The notes: generated from the sequence alone by a model not told the origin. A DNA stretch of 64,000 nt from Gordoniibacillus kamchatkensis (GCF_000829455.1 NZ_JXAK01000018.1:1-64000), one strand, 5' to 3'. Shown: positions 1 to 12,726, counted from the stretch's first letter. Program-made: numbers and translations.

Positions 1-2
1 GC

Positions 3-566
3 TGCCGCGCCCGCAGCCGCAGGCGACAGCCCGCGCGAGCGCCGCGCGCCGCGGCCAAAGCCGAGGCCGACGGCCCGAAGGAGCCGTCGCCGAACCAGCC
101 GCTGCTCGACCGTCTCGTCGCCATCCTGAAAGAAACGGTCGGCGAAGATGCCATCGAAGCGGCTTACATCAACGAGATGGATAGCCACCGGCCGTGCGTC
201 GTCATCAAGGGTGAGCGCTGGGCGGAAGCGGCCAAAGTGTTCCGCGACCATGCGGAGCTCAAATGCGATTATTTGCGCAACCTCGCGGGAGTCGATCAGG
301 AGACGCACCTCGAGGTCGTGTACCACCTGCTTTCCTTAACGTCCAAACGCGAGTACGGCGTGAAAGTGAAGACCGACCGCATGGCGCCTGCCGTTCCTTC
401 CGTGACGCCGGTGTGGGACACCGCGAACTGGAACGAACGGGAGGCGTACGACTTGTTCGGCATCGATTTTCCCGGTCATCCCGACCTGCGCCGCATCATG
501 ATGCCGGACGACTGGGTCGGCCACCCGCTGCGCAAAGATTACGAACCGCTCGATCCGGAGGTGTAA
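3..566 (+). CDS. nuoC: NADH-quinone oxidoreductase subunit C (5' partial)
   Basis: Peripheral 30-kDa-type subunit of complex I, on the cytoplasmic arm that passes electrons to the membrane quinone. The frame is open from the window edge, so the start lies upstream. The diagnostic C-terminal block is clear: [20 protein letters not shown] followed by HPLRKDY. The first part is Ala/Pro/Lys-rich low-complexity sequence. The Ala-rich reading is in frame 1 up to about base 40 ([10 protein letters not shown]) and in frame 3 after about base 48 (AAAKAEADG), so a one-base error near 30-50 is suspected. The stop at 564-566 is followed by the nuoD start 4 bases later, consistent with one transcript. Confidence 0.93.
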   Translation, partial: CRARSRRRQPARAPRAAAKAEADGPKEPSPNQPLLDRLVAILKETVGEDAIEAAYINEMDSHRPCVVIKGERWAEAAKVFRDHAELKCDYLRNLAGVDQETHLEVVYHLLSLTSKREYGVKVKTDRMAPAVPSVTPVWDTANWNEREAYDLFGIDFPGHPDLRRIMMPDDWVGHPLRKDYEPLDPEV

Positions 567-570
567 CGTC

Positions 571-1830
571 GTGGCTCAACTAGAACGCATCGAACCAATC
601 CGCGAACAGGCCGAAGCCGAACCGGCAGCAGGCAGCGGCCAGCAAACCTTTGCCGATGGCGACATTTCGGCAGCGTACGAAGCGACGGCCGGCGGCCTTC
701 TGAGGGCGGGGCCCCCGGAAAGCGGCGACGGACTGCGCACGGAGGAGCTGCTGCTCAACGTTGGCCCGCAGCATCCGAGCACGCACGGCGTTTTCCGCGT
801 CATCGTCAAACTGGACGGCGAAGTGATCCGCGAAGCGATTCCCGTGATGGGCTACTTGCACCGCGGCACGGAAAAGCTGGCGGAGAACCTGAACTATACG
901 CAAATTATTCCGTACACGGACCGGATGGACTACGTGTCGGCAATGACGAATAACTACGTGCTGGTAAACGCCGTCGAGAAAATGCTTCAGCTCGAAATTC
1001 CCGAGCGGGCGCAATTTCTGCGCCTGATCGTGATGGAGCTGCAGCGCATCGCTTCCCACATGGTATGGTGGGGAACGTACCTGCTCGACATCGGCGCCAT
1101 GAGCCCGTTCCTGTTCGCGTTCCGCGACCGCGAGATCATCATCAACCTGTTCAACGAGCTGTGCGGCGCGCGCCTGACGTACAACTACATGCGCGTCGGC
1201 GGCGTCAAGTGGGACGCTCCTCCCGGCTGGATCGACAAAGTCCGGGAATTCATCCCCTATATGCGGAAAAAACTCGACGAGTACAACAATCTCGTCAGCG
1301 GCAACGAAATTTTCTTGGCCCGGATTCAAGGCATAGGCAAGTACGACGCCCAGACGGCGATCAGCTACGGCCTGAGCGGCGCCAACCTGCGCTGCACGGG
1401 GGTCAGCTGGGATTTGCGCAAAGACCAGCCTTACTGCATTTACGACCGGTTCGAATTCGACGTGCCGGTAGGCAAGAACGGGGACTGCTACGACCGCTAT
1501 TTGCTGCGGCTCGAGGAGATGCGCCAATCGCTGCGCATTCTGGAGCAAGCGGTAGCCCAGTTCCCGGATGGCGGCGATATTATGGGCAAAGCGCCGCGCG
1601 TCATCCGTCCGCCCGAAGGCGAAGCGTATGCGGCAATCGAATCGCCGCGCGGCGAGATCGGCTGCTACATTATCTCGCGAGGTAAGCAGGAGCCGTTCCG
1701 CCTCAAGTTCCGCCGCCCGTCGTTCGTCAACTTGCAAATTTTGCCGAAACTGCTCGTCGGCGAAACGATGACGAACCTGATCACGATTCTCGGCGGCATC
1801 GACATCGTAGTCGGGGAGGTGGACGCGTAA
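571..1830 (+). CDS. nuoD: NADH-quinone oxidoreductase subunit D
   Basis: 49-kDa-type subunit of complex I that helps form the quinone-binding pocket. Family landmarks are LNVGPQHPSTHGVFR, MGYLHRGTEKL, RMDYVSAM and the C-terminal GGIDIVVGEVD. The GTG start at 571 has a GGAGGTG ribosome site that overlaps the end of nuoC. From this start the protein is 419 residues with about 55 residues of polar, low-complexity sequence before the conserved domain. Usual NuoD proteins begin only a few residues before this block. No good internal start was seen, so the extension is probably real. The stop overlaps the nuoH start by one base. Confidence 0.95.
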   Translation: MAQLERIEPIREQAEAEPAAGSGQQTFADGDISAAYEATAGGLLRAGPPESGDGLRTEELLLNVGPQHPSTHGVFRVIVKLDGEVIREAIPVMGYLHRGTEKLAENLNYTQIIPYTDRMDYVSAMTNNYVLVNAVEKMLQLEIPERAQFLRLIVMELQRIASHMVWWGTYLLDIGAMSPFLFAFRDREIIINLFNELCGARLTYNYMRVGGVKWDAPPGWIDKVREFIPYMRKKLDEYNNLVSGNEIFLARIQGIGKYDAQTAISYGLSGANLRCTGVSWDLRKDQPYCIYDRFEFDVPVGKNGDCYDRYLLRLEEMRQSLRILEQAVAQFPDGGDIMGKAPRVIRPPEGEAYAAIESPRGEIGCYIISRGKQEPFRLKFRRPSFVNLQILPKLLVGETMTNLITILGGIDIVVGEVDA

Positions 1831-2847
1831 TGATGCACTTCCTGGAACAGCCTTTCGGCTGGAGCAACTTTTTCGTCTTCCTGCTGCTCGGTATCGTGAT
1901 GCTGCTCATCGTGCTCGGCTTCGTGACGTACGCGATTTACTTCGAGCGTAAGGTCATCGGCTGGATGCAATTCCGCATCGGGCCGAACCGCACCGGACCG
2001 CTCGGACTTTTGCAATCGGTGGCCGACGTAACGAAGCTGCTGATCAAAGAAGATACGATTCCGCGCAAGGCGGAGCGGCAGCTGTTCATCCTGGCGCCGG
2101 TCATTACGTTCATTCCGTCGTTTGCGGCCATCGCCGTCCTGCCGTTCGCTAGCAATCTGTTTTTCGCGGATTTGGACGTCGGCATTTTGTACTATGTAGC
2201 GCTGTCCGGCATTTCCACGATCGGCATCGTGCTCGGCGGCTGGGCGTCGAACAACAAGTACGCCCTGCTCGGCGGCATGCGCTCGGCGGCGCAAATGATT
2301 TCGTACGAAGTGCCGCTCGTCATTTCCGTCGTCGGCATCGTGATGATGACCGGCACGCTCAACCTGCGGCTTATCGTCGAAGGCCAGGCCGGCGGCTTCT
2401 GGCACTGGAACTTCATCCCGCAAATCATCGGCTTCGTCGTCTTCGTCATCGCCGGCATTTCCGAGCTGAACCGGACGCCGTTCGACTTGCCGGAGGCGGA
2501 GTCGGAGCTCGTGGCTGGCTATCACGTCGAATACAGCGGCTTCCGCTTCGCCTTCTTCATGCTGGCGGAGTACGTTTACGTGTTTGCCATCGCGTCGCTG
2601 ACCACGGTGCTGTTCCTTGGCGGCTGGCAATCGCCGCTGCCGGTGCTTGACTTTATTCCGGGAATCATTCTGGTTCCTGCTCAAATTTTCGTTCATCGTC
2701 TTTTTCTTCTTCTGGCTGCGCGCGACGCTGCCGCGCATCCGGATCGACCAGCTCATGGGTCTCGGCTGGCGGGTGCTGCTGCCGCTCGCGATCGTCAACA
2801 TTTTCGTCAGCGCGATTTTAATGGCATTGGGGGTTGGGGGCGCATGA
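1830..2847 (+). CDS. nuoH: NADH-quinone oxidoreductase subunit H (one-base frameshift)
   Basis: Integral membrane subunit joining the quinone site to the proton-pumping arm. The first part shows the family signatures [28 protein letters not shown] and [20 protein letters not shown]. After LDFIPG (about 2663) the expected sequence [10 protein letters not shown] continues in the next frame, which fits one inserted A at 2663-2664. It then runs to the TGA at 2845-2847 ([23 protein letters not shown]). Corrected length is about 338 residues, normal for NuoH. Read literally, the first frame runs into nuoI and gives a false NuoH-NuoI fusion. Sequencing error is the likely cause. Confidence 0.92.
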
Positions 2848-3296
2848 AAGGGATCATGAAAGGGCTGGGCGTCACGTTCAAAGCGATGACGGCCAAAAAA
2901 GTGACCTACGCCTATCCGGACGTCCCGCTCGAGATGCCGGACCGGTTCCGCGGCATACAGCATTTCGAGCCGGACAAATGCATCGTCTGCAACATGTGCG
3001 CGAAAATTTGCCCGACCGAGTGCATCACCTTGACCGGCAAGCCGAATCCGGACCCGGAGAAGAAAGGCAAAGTCATCGACACGTACGACATCAACTTCGA
3101 AATTTGCATTTTGTGCGATCTGTGCACGGAAGTGTGTCCGACCGAAGCGATCGTCATGACGAACAACTTCGAGCTGAGCACGTACAGCCGCGACGAGCTG
3201 TTCAAGGACATGAAATGGCTCACGGACAACAACGAGAACGTGCGCAAGGAAAACAACTCCGCCGCTCCGAAAGGAGGCGCCAAAGCCAATGCTTGA
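2844..3296 (+). CDS. nuoI: NADH-quinone oxidoreductase subunit I (two 4Fe-4S clusters)
   Basis: Ferredoxin-like subunit that passes electrons through two 4Fe-4S clusters toward the quinone site. Both motifs are intact: [12 protein letters not shown] (Cys 46, 49, 52, 56) and [12 protein letters not shown] (Cys 88, 91, 94, 98). I take the ATG at 2844, which overlaps the nuoH stop in an ATGA arrangement and gives 150 residues. The C-terminus is a charged, Lys/Asn-rich tail. It overlaps nuoJ by 8 bases, so translation is probably coupled. Confidence 0.95.
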   Translation: MKGIMKGLGVTFKAMTAKKVTYAYPDVPLEMPDRFRGIQHFEPDKCIVCNMCAKICPTECITLTGKPNPDPEKKGKVIDTYDINFEICILCDLCTEVCPTEAIVMTNNFELSTYSRDELFKDMKWLTDNNENVRKENNSAAPKGGAKANA

Positions 3297-3819
3297 CCGC
3301 CTTATCGGATTTTTAAGCAGCGGAGAGAACCTCGTGTTCTTCGTGTTCTCGCTGGTGGCGATTTGCGGCGCGATTTTCATGATCAGCCTCACCCGCGTCG
3401 TCCACATGGTCATGGCGCTGGCGCTGACGTTCCTGTCGCTCGGCGGCATATACATTACGCTCGGAGCCGAGTTCGTCGGCTGGGTGCAGGTGCTCATCTA
3501 CGCCGGCGCGATCACGATTTTGATGATCTTCGGCATTATGATGACCCGCCACCGCGGGGAAGCCGAAACGGAGCCTCAGCGTCCGTGGCACAACGGCCTT
3601 TTGCTCGTCGGGGCGATCGTGCTGTTCGGCATTTTGTTCTATGTCATTCAGAACGCGACGATTACGCCGCAGTCAGCGCCGGTCGATCCGAAAGATAACA
3701 CGCTGCAGATCGGGCAACTGCTGTTCAATCAGTACGTCATTCCGTTCGAGATCATGTCCGTGCTGCTGACCGTCGCGTTCATCGGTGCGATTGTCGTGGC
3801 GAAGAGGGAGGAGGATTAG
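3289..3819 (+). CDS. nuoJ: NADH-quinone oxidoreductase subunit J
   Basis: Membrane subunit of complex I with several predicted transmembrane helices. Recognised by [34 protein letters not shown] and the following [12 protein letters not shown]. The 176 residues and the place between nuoI and nuoK fit the family. The start overlaps the nuoI end by 8 bases, and the ribosome site AAAGGAGG lies inside nuoI. One base separates its stop from the nuoK start. Confidence 0.94.
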   Translation: MLDRLIGFLSSGENLVFFVFSLVAICGAIFMISLTRVVHMVMALALTFLSLGGIYITLGAEFVGWVQVLIYAGAITILMIFGIMMTRHRGEAETEPQRPWHNGLLLVGAIVLFGILFYVIQNATITPQSAPVDPKDNTLQIGQLLFNQYVIPFEIMSVLLTVAFIGAIVVAKREED

Positions 3820-3820
3820 G

Positions 3821-4126
3821 ATGAGCATCACCCCTTACCTGACGCTGGCGGCAATTTTGTTCTGCATCGGGCTGTACGGCGCCCTTTCCAAAAAGAACGC
3901 GATCATCGTGCTGCTCTCGATCGAGCTGATGCTGAATGCGGTCAATCTCAATCTGATCGCCTTCGCCAAATACGGTCCGAAGCCGGGGCTAGCCGGGCAA
4001 ATTTTCTCGTTGTTCAACATTACGGTGGCGGCGGCGGAAGTGGCCGTAGGCATCGCGATTCTGATCAATCTGTACCGCAACCGGGGGACGACCGACGTCA
4101 CCGACATGGACACTATGAAGCGATAG
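3821..4126 (+). CDS. nuoK: NADH-quinone oxidoreductase subunit K
   Basis: Small three-helix antiporter-like subunit of complex I. The conserved core is [15 protein letters not shown], with the membrane Glu needed for proton pumping in the family, and a second helix with [12 protein letters not shown] use the ATG at 3821 (MSITPYLTL) rather than the upstream in-frame codon at 3785, because GGAGGA precedes 3821 and 101 residues is the usual NuoK size. Codons after the second helix encode a short polar tail ending in MDTMKR. Confidence 0.94.
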   Translation: MSITPYLTLAAILFCIGLYGALSKKNAIIVLLSIELMLNAVNLNLIAFAKYGPKPGLAGQIFSLFNITVAAAEVAVGIAILINLYRNRGTTDVTDMDTMKR

Positions 4127-4141
4127 GAGGCTGGCACGGAC

Positions 4142-6005
<1,864 letters not shown>

Positions 6006-6013
<8 letters not shown>

Positions 6014-7625
6014 GCTGCCCTTACTGACACTGATTGCCTTCACGCCGCTGCTCGGAGCGCTCGTCCTGCTCTTCGTTCCGAAGCAGCAAGGCCGCCTGAT
6101 CAAAACGATCGCGCTGATCGCGACGCTCATCCCGCTCGTCCTGGCCGCAGCGCTTTATGCCGCCTATCAGGCGTCGGGCGATCCGGTGCAATTCAAAGAG
6201 ATGTACAGCTGGATCAAAATTCCGCTCAACAAGGAAGGCTTGGAGCAGATCACATCGTTCTTCTTCGAGTTCAAGTACAATCTTGCCGTGGACGGTTTGT
6301 CGCTGCCGCTCGTGTTCCTGACCGCGCTCGTGTCCGCGATGGCGGCCCTCGCGTCGTTCCATATCAAGAAGCGGTGGAAGACGTTCTATATTTGCTTCCT
6401 GCTGCTCGAAACCGGCATGTTCGGCGTGTTTATGGCGCAAGATCTGTTCCTGTTCTTCCTGTTCTTCGAAATCACGCTCGTTCCGATGTTTTTCCTGGTC
6501 GGGATTTGGGGCTATCTGGACCGCGAGAAAGCGGCCAACAAGTTCCTGATCTATAACGGCATCGGCTCGGCGATTATGCTGATCGCGTTCCTGATTATCG
6601 TCGCCACGGTCGGATTCACGATGACGCAGACGAACAACGAAGTGATCCTGTCCTACAGCGGCGACATTCATCAGATCGCGCACAATCTGTTCCAGGATCC
6701 GAACGCATTCGTCAATCAGGCGAAACCGAACAACCCGTTCTTCATGAGCGATACGATGAAGTGGACGGTTTTCCTGATGCTGCTCGTGGCGTTCGGCATC
6801 AAGCTGCCGATTTTCCCGTTCCATACATGGATGCTTCGCGTACATACGGAGGCGCCGCCTTCGATCGTCATGATCCACTCGGGCATTTTGCTGAAAATGG
6901 GCGCTTACGGCTTGATCCGCTTCGGCGTGCTGTTCTTCCCGGCGCAGGCGAAGGAAGCGGCGCTCCTGCTCGGCATCCTCGGCGTCATCAATATTTTGTA
7001 CGGGGCCGCGCTTGCCGTCGTGCAAAGAGAGTTCAAGCTCGTGCTCGCGTACTCGAGTATTTCCCACATGGGCGTCGTGCTGCTCGGCCTGGCGGCGTTT
7101 AATACGTCCGGCCTGCAGGGTGCGGTGTTCCAGCTCGTGTCTCACGGACTCATCTCGGCGCTCCTGTTCCTGCTCGTCGGCAGCATTTACGAGCGGACGG
7201 AGACGACCGAGCTCGGCGCTCTCGGCGGACTCGCCAAATCGATTCCGTTCATGAGCGGCATTCTGCTCATCGCCGGCATGGCTTCGCTTGGCCTTCCCGG
7301 CTTGTCCGGCTTCATCGGCGAGTTTCTGGCCTTTGTCGGCATGTTCGGCACGTACAAGGCGGTCGCCGCCGTCGGCGCGCTCGGCATCATTCTGGCTGCC
7401 GTCTATGTGCTGCGAGGGGTGCTGAGCATCACGTTCGGCCCTATTGCCGCGCAATATGCGGGCATCCGCGATGCGCGTCTCGTCGAGGCGATTCCGATGA
7501 TCACACTCGTCGCATTCATTCTGCTGCTCGGCATCTATCCGAGCGTCCTGAGCGAACCGCTGCAGCAAACGATCAGCGGCATGGATCAGCTGCTGCACAG
7601 CGCCGCCGGGCACATAGGAGGGTAG
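6006..7625 (+). CDS. nuoM: NADH-quinone oxidoreductase subunit M
   Basis: Antiporter-like proton-pumping subunit of complex I, 539 residues. Landmarks are FLFFLFFEITLVPMFFLVG, FPFHTWMLRVHTEAPPSIV and FKLVLAYSSISHMGVVLLG. I choose the TTG at 6006 (read Met-Asp-Lys-Leu-Pro) because GGAGGT stands just upstream inside the nuoL end. The in-frame codon at 5976 lacks a ribosome site and would add ten residues unlike the family. Confidence 0.95.
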
Positions 7626-7629
7626 AGCC

Positions 7630-9140
7630 ATGGAAGCGTTACGTCTGCAACTGTCCGATCTTCAGCACCTGATTCCCGAACTGACGCTGATCGTTACCGC
7701 CTTGCTGGCAGCTCTGCTCGATCTGGCGCTGCCGCGCAAAGTGAGCCGCAGCTTCAGCGCCTGGCTGACGCTGCTGGGCATTGTCGTCGCCATTTGCTTC
7801 ACCGCGCTGGAACTGAATCCGGAAGAACCGATCCAGCTGCTCGCCCAGAGCTACCGGATCGACGATTTCGCCAGCTTGCTGAAGCTGGTCATCCTGGTCG
7901 GCACCGGGCTCGTCGTCTTCATGAGCCTCGGCAGCGCCGCCAGAGACGACATCCATCACGTCGGGGAGTACTACTACTTGTTCCTGCCGGCCGCTCTCGG
8001 CGGCATGATCATGGCCTCATCCGGCGACTTGATCACCCTGTACGTCGGCCTGGAGCTGCTCAGCATCACATCCTACGTGCTCGTGGCGATGAAGAAAAAG
8101 AGCACGGAGTCCAATGAGGGCGCGTTCAAATACATTGTTCTCGGCGGCATATCATCGGCGATCATATTGTACGGCATGTCATTCTTGTACGGCATTTCCG
8201 GCTCGACCAATTTGCTGGCGATCAATTCGGCGCTGGCTGGCAGCATAGATGACGTCAAAGGGCTTGTCTATCTCGCATTCTTCCTGCTGCTGGCGGGCTT
8301 CGGCTTCAAAATCGCCGCCGCCCCGTTCCACACGTGGGCGCCGGACGTATACCAGGGCGCTCCGACGCCGGTCACCGCGTTTCTGGCCGTCGTATCCAAA
8401 GGAGCGGGCTTCGCCATCCTGTTCCGCGTCATGTACTGGGTGTTCGGCTCTCTGACGCTGATGGGCACGGATTTGCAAAAAGATGCGCTGCTGTCGCTGT
8501 CCGTCCTGGCGGCCATCTCCATGATTGCGGGCAATGCGATGGCTCTGCGGCAACATAACGTCAAGCGGCTCCTCGCTTACTCGGGGATCGCCAATGCCGG
8601 CTACTTGCTCGTGCCGATCGCCACGCACTTTTCGCTGGTGCATTACGCGAACTACTCCGAGTTCCTGTTTTACTTGATCGCCTATCTGTTCATGAACATC
8701 GGTGCCTTCGCCGTGCTCATGATCGTTCAGCGGAGCAGCGGCAACGAGGAGCTGAGAGGGTTCGCAGGCTTGTACTACCGGGCGCGTGGACGGCCGCAGC
8801 GGCCGTGCTGCTCGTCCTTTCGCTGGCCGGCATCCCGGTCACGGCGGGATTTTTCGGAAAGCTGTTCATCATCCTGGGCACGATGCAGACGCAACAGTAT
8901 TGGCTCGGCACGGTGATGATCCTGACGAGCGTCGTCTCGTTCTATTACTACTTCGGCTGGATCCGGCAAATGTTCATGCGCACCGACCAAGAATCGAAGG
9001 AAGTAAGCGTGCCGGTGCCGCTCGGCATCACGGTATGGCTCTGTGCGCTGGCCGGCGTGCTGCTCGGCTTCTTCCCGCAGCTCGTGCTGAGCGGGATCGA
9101 CCGCATTTTCAGCTTGACCAAAGATATGTTCTCGATGTAA
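7630..9140 (+). CDS. nuoN: NADH-quinone oxidoreductase subunit N (one-base frameshift)
   Basis: Third antiporter-like subunit of complex I and last gene of the operon. The first frame gives YVGLELLSITSYVLVAMKKK, FHTWAPDVYQGAPTPVTAF and NVKRLLAYSGIANAGYL. After GFAGLYYRA (about 8782) the expected sequence resumes in another frame as WTAAAVLLLVLSLAGIPVTA. One C is probably missing near 8784-8786. The second part ends at 9140, about 503 residues in all after correction. Without correction the protein would lose its last helices. The terminator follows 20 bases later. Confidence 0.92.
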
Positions 9141-9160
9141 CGGCAACAGACGCGAAGCAA

Positions 9161-9201
9161 AATGACACTCGAACCGTCGACGGTTGGAGTGTCATTTTTT
9201 T
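9161..9201 (+). terminator. Intrinsic terminator of the nuo operon
   Basis: A long near-perfect inverted repeat, AATGACACTC then AACCGTCGACGGTT then GAGTGTCATT, is followed by a run of eight T. It begins 20 bases after the nuoN stop and is the only strong terminator after nuoC, so complex I genes probably share one transcript. Confidence 0.93.
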
Positions 9202-9206
9202 GCGGT

Positions 9207-9497
9207 TGATGTTTAAGCGCTGAAGCGAACGCGAGTGCCCCATGTTGAAGGGAACTGTTGGTTTCGGCGTCCGCAGAGCCATCGCAGCTCCCCGTTGTTT
9301 ATTGCGATAACGTTACGGTCTCGCCGATTCGGACGTTGAGCCGCGTTCCACTCGGCAAAACAAGCTGCATTTTGACAGTTTTGTGATTGTTCCGGCAGCG
9401 GAGCATTTTTTCCAGCGAATCTAGGGAGGGTTTCAGAGGCTAAGCCTCGAATTATAAGTAGAAGCATTCACAGCTCCATCATGAAGAGGATTACGAT
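9207..9497. other. Intergenic stretch without a recognised gene
   Basis: Between the nuo terminator and the protease gene I find no convincing coding region. The only longer open frame, on the minus strand at 9213-9467, has no ribosome site or family resemblance. A short palindrome AGGCT/AGCCT near 9435-9446 is followed by TATAAG at about 9452, a weak candidate -10 for the downstream gene. Confidence 0.5.
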
Positions 9498-12076
9498 ATG
9501 TTACGAATACGAAAATCCATCCCATCCGCCGCCAAGGCAGCTTGGCTGTCGGGTGCCGTTATGCTATCGCTGCTGCTTGCGCTCACGTCCACCGTTCCGG
9601 CCGCTCATGCCGCCGTGGACCCGGCGAAGCCGAACGACCCGCTGCGCGTGAAGCAGACGTATTTGGACCAAATACATGCGCCCGAAGCTTGGGCGGCCGC
9701 CGCAGGCATTGCCGCGAGTCCGCCGATTGTCGTGGCGCTTGTCGATACCGGGGTCGATCTGACCCATCCCGATTTGCAGGGCAAACTGACCAGCGGTTAC
9801 AATTTGCTCGATCCGGCGAAGCCGCCGCAAGACGACAACGGGCACGGCACGAACGTGGCCGGCGTCATTGCCGCTGCCGCCGACAACGACAAAGGCATCG
9901 CCGGCATTGCCCAGAACGTCCGCATTATGCCGATTAAGGCGCTGGAAGCGGACGGACGCGGCGACGAGGCGAAGCTGGGGGAGGGGATTCGGTATGCCGT
10001 CGATCACGGCGCCCGCATTGTCGTGCTGTCGTTAGGCTTGTACCGGTACAACGAAAGGCTGGCTCAGACAGTGCAATATGCCGAGCAGCAGGGCGTACTG
10101 CTCGTGGCCGCCACAGGCAATGAGGGCGACAGCGTCAATTACCCGGCCGCCTATCCGACTGTTGTGGCGGTGGGCGGCGTCGATCCGTACAATCAGCCGG
10201 AATACCGTTCCAACATCGGTCCGGAGATCGACCTGGTAGCTCCCTATGACGTATTTACCACAACGCTGGGGGGCGGCTACGGGTCGAAAAACGGCACCTC
10301 CATGGCGGCCCCGCAGGCGGCGGCCGTAGCGGCTCTGGCCTGGAGCAAATACCCCTGGATGAAGCCGTATCAGCTGCGGAGCTTGCTGCGGCAAACGGCA
10401 GAGGATTTGAACGTGCGCGGCTGGGACGAATATACGGGGTACGGCCTTCTCCGCGCCGATCGCGCGCTGCTGCAGCCGTACCGGGAAGATCCGTTCGAGC
10501 CGAACGATCAAGCGAAAGACGCGAAGACGATCCCGGTCAATAAAACGATCAGCGCCGAGTTCGCCGGCGGTTCGGATATCGATTGGTTCAAAATGGACAG
10601 TCCCTATGACGGGGCATTGAATATGAAGCTGGAGACGAATGACGGCTCAAGCGCGTCGGTCGTCCTGTACGACGCCAGCCTGCGTCAGCAGGCGGTGTAC
10701 GAAGCGCCCTCAGGCCGAACAATGCGGCTTCCAGTGAAGCGAGGCTACTCGTATTTGAAGCTGCAAGCGGCGGATACGAAGCGGAGCACCGCTGTCGGTT
10801 ACCGGTTAACGACCGATTTTCAAATTTATGCGGATCCGTACGAGCCGAACGACAAGCAGTACGAAGCGTTCGTGCTGCCGGCGCAAAGCCAGGTGGTGAA
10901 AGGAACGTTCGACCACCCCGGCGATGTCGATTGGTTTATGCTGCCCATCGAACAATCGGGAAAGCTGACAATTCGGCTCTCCGCCGACACGGCGCGCATG
11001 GATCCGATTCTGCTGCTCGAGAAAAAAGGGGAGAAAGCCTCCATTTACGACGAAGGGGGCAACGGGGCCGACGAGACGGCGTCGCTGGAAGTATTTCCGG
11101 GCGACTATTATATTCGGGTAAGCAACCAGAAAAATTACACGAACCCGATCATGGGGCAATACACGCTATCGATCAACTATACGCCCGAGTGGCTCGACCC
11201 GAACGAACCGAACGACAAGCCGTATCAAGCCGCATCGCTCAGTCCCGGCACCGAGTATCCGGGAACGTTCGAGACAGCCGACGATCAGGACTGGTTCCAG
11301 CTGGATGTGGCGCAGGACAGCTTGCTTCAGCTGCGGCTGACCGGAGTTCCGGAAGGCCGCACGGTAACGGCGACAATCGTCGACAACAGCTTGAAGCCGG
11401 TATGGTCCGGCCAAACCGAGGCACCGAGCTCGGGGCTGCGTGGCTCTCGCATGAACAGCATTTGACAAGCGGAACCTATTATATTAAGCTTCAATCGGAT
11501 CGGCCCTTTTCCAACCAGCCTTACCGGCTGCAGGCGGACCTTACGCCGCTGGTGGCCGGTTATTCGGATATCGCCGGACATTGGGCGGAACGGGCCATTG
11601 TCGAGATGACGAAGCGAGGCATCATTGACGGGTACGGCAATTACCGGTTTTTGCCGGACGGCATTGTAAGCCGGGCGGAAGCGGCCGCCATACTCGCCCG
11701 CGCCTTCCGCTGGACGAAGGAGGATCCGCTGCGCTTTTCCGACGTTGCGAACGCGTACTGGGCGTATTCCGCGATCGCCAGAGCGGCTCACGCCGGCGTT
11801 ATCGACGGTTATCCGGACGGCACGTTCCGTCCGGACGCCGCAATTACGCGCATGGATATGGCCTACATGATCGCCAGAAGCCTTGGCTTGGCGGGCAAGA
11901 AGCGCGGAGGCCCGCCGTTCGCCGATATCGGCGAAGATGACCCGGCAGCGGGCATCTTGAAGCAGCTGAAAGCCGACGGCTGGATCGGAGGCTTCCCCGA
12001 CGGCACGTTCCGTCCGGACCGGCTGGCCACGCGTGCCGAACTGCTGACCGTGCTGGAGAAAATCCTGAATTCGTAG
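9498..12076 (+). CDS. SLH-anchored S8 (subtilisin-like) serine protease with three PPC domains (one-base frameshift)
   Basis: Secreted, surface-attached protease. A signal peptide (hydrophobic residues about 18-35, then AAHA) is followed by an S8 domain with an intact triad: Asp83 in VDTGVD, His116 in NGHGTNV, Ser268 in NGTSMAAP, with Asn208 as the likely oxyanion residue. Three PPC-like beta modules follow, each opened by DPFEPND, DPYEPND or DPNEPND. The last part holds three SLH repeats (YSDIAGHWAE, FSDVANAYWA, FADIGEDD) for binding the pyruvylated wall polymer. The frame breaks near 11432-11435 in a GGGG run, one base apparently missing, and resumes as AAWLSHEQHLTSGTYYIKL. Corrected length is about 859 residues. 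The physiological substrate is not evident. Confidence 0.88.
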
Positions 12077-12092
12077 GAGGCGAAGGCGCGAC

Positions 12093-12344
12093 GTGAACCC
12101 GCTCGATCCATCTATGGCGGCAGCCCGTTACATGGGACTTATCAACATTTTCGTCTATTTGCTCTTTATTGCGCTCTCCTGGTGGGCGCTGCAGCAGTTC
12201 CGCTTCGACGTGCTGCTGCGGCAGCCAAAAAGCGCGCAGGGCAAAATGCTGCAAATATTTTTATCGATTGCGCTAGGTTACGAGCTGGCCCGCTTTTTCC
12301 TCGATTACTTGCAGTATTCGCTAGGGCTGCAGCGTATGTTCTGA
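12093..12344 (+). CDS. DUF1146 (YwzB-type) small membrane protein
   Basis: An 83-residue protein with two predicted membrane helices (about 16-33 and 54-72) and the family-like stretch WWALQQFRFD. The GTG start at 12093 has AGGAGG 14 bases upstream, overlapping the end of the protease gene. In Bacillus subtilis the DUF1146 gene ywzB lies in the same neighbourhood, upstream of murAA and spoIID, which supports the call. Function unknown. Confidence 0.75.
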   Translation: MNPLDPSMAAARYMGLINIFVYLLFIALSWWALQQFRFDVLLRQPKSAQGKMLQIFLSIALGYELARFFLDYLQYSLGLQRMF

Positions 12345-12484
12345 ACGCGATCGAATAACGCGTCCTGAACTTGTCAACAATGGTAATACAACCGTACGAA
12401 ATTCGGGACCGTCTCCGAACGCTATAAACCGTGGCGCAAATCGGCAGAGTTGATCCGTGCGGAAGGCGGCGTTTTCGCCTTCCT

Positions 12485-12546
12485 GGCGTTAAGCTGGAGA
12501 GTAACGGCGAGCAATGTGCAAGACGTCTCGCCGCCAGCTTAACGCC
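12485..12546. repeat. Palindromic dispersed repeat, copy 1a
   Basis: A 62-base unit with perfect 13-base inverted ends, GGCGTTAAGCTGG (12485-12497) and CCAGCTTAACGCC (12534-12546). The centre contains AACGGCGAGCAATGT, also present in the copy at 20352-20414. Copy 1b follows after four bases. Confidence 0.88.
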
Positions 12547-12550
12547 AAGA

Positions 12551-12609
12551 CGTTAAGCTGGTGGAGTAATGGTGAACAACGCGACTAACGTCTCAGCGCC
12601 AGCTTAACG
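12551..12609. repeat. Palindromic dispersed repeat, copy 1b
   Basis: Second unit of a tandem pair. Perfect 11-base ends CGTTAAGCTGG (12551-12561) and CCAGCTTAACG (12599-12609). The centre resembles copy 1a with scattered substitutions (GAGTAATGGTGAACAA against GAGTAACGGCGAGCAA), so the pair is diverged, not a recent duplication. It lies in the murA upstream region. Confidence 0.85.
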
Positions 12610-12726
12610 CCTACGTGGAAATATATCTCAGTTGAGCTGCAAAATCATCCAATGCTAAACTAGCAAAGGGATCGGCTTTGCCGCGAGCCGGCATGTCGGA
12701 GGAAAAACAGTTAACGCGGAGGGACC

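Noticed and set aside
1665-3497. Long minus-strand open frame (610 codons) opposite nuoH, nuoI and nuoJ
   Set aside because: It mirrors GC-rich codon bias of the plus-strand genes, has low-complexity His/Arg/Asp-rich translation and no family resemblance.
9213-9467. Minus-strand 84-codon open frame in the nuo-protease gap
   Set aside because: No ribosome site, no recognisable motif, and its start lies close to the protease promoter region.
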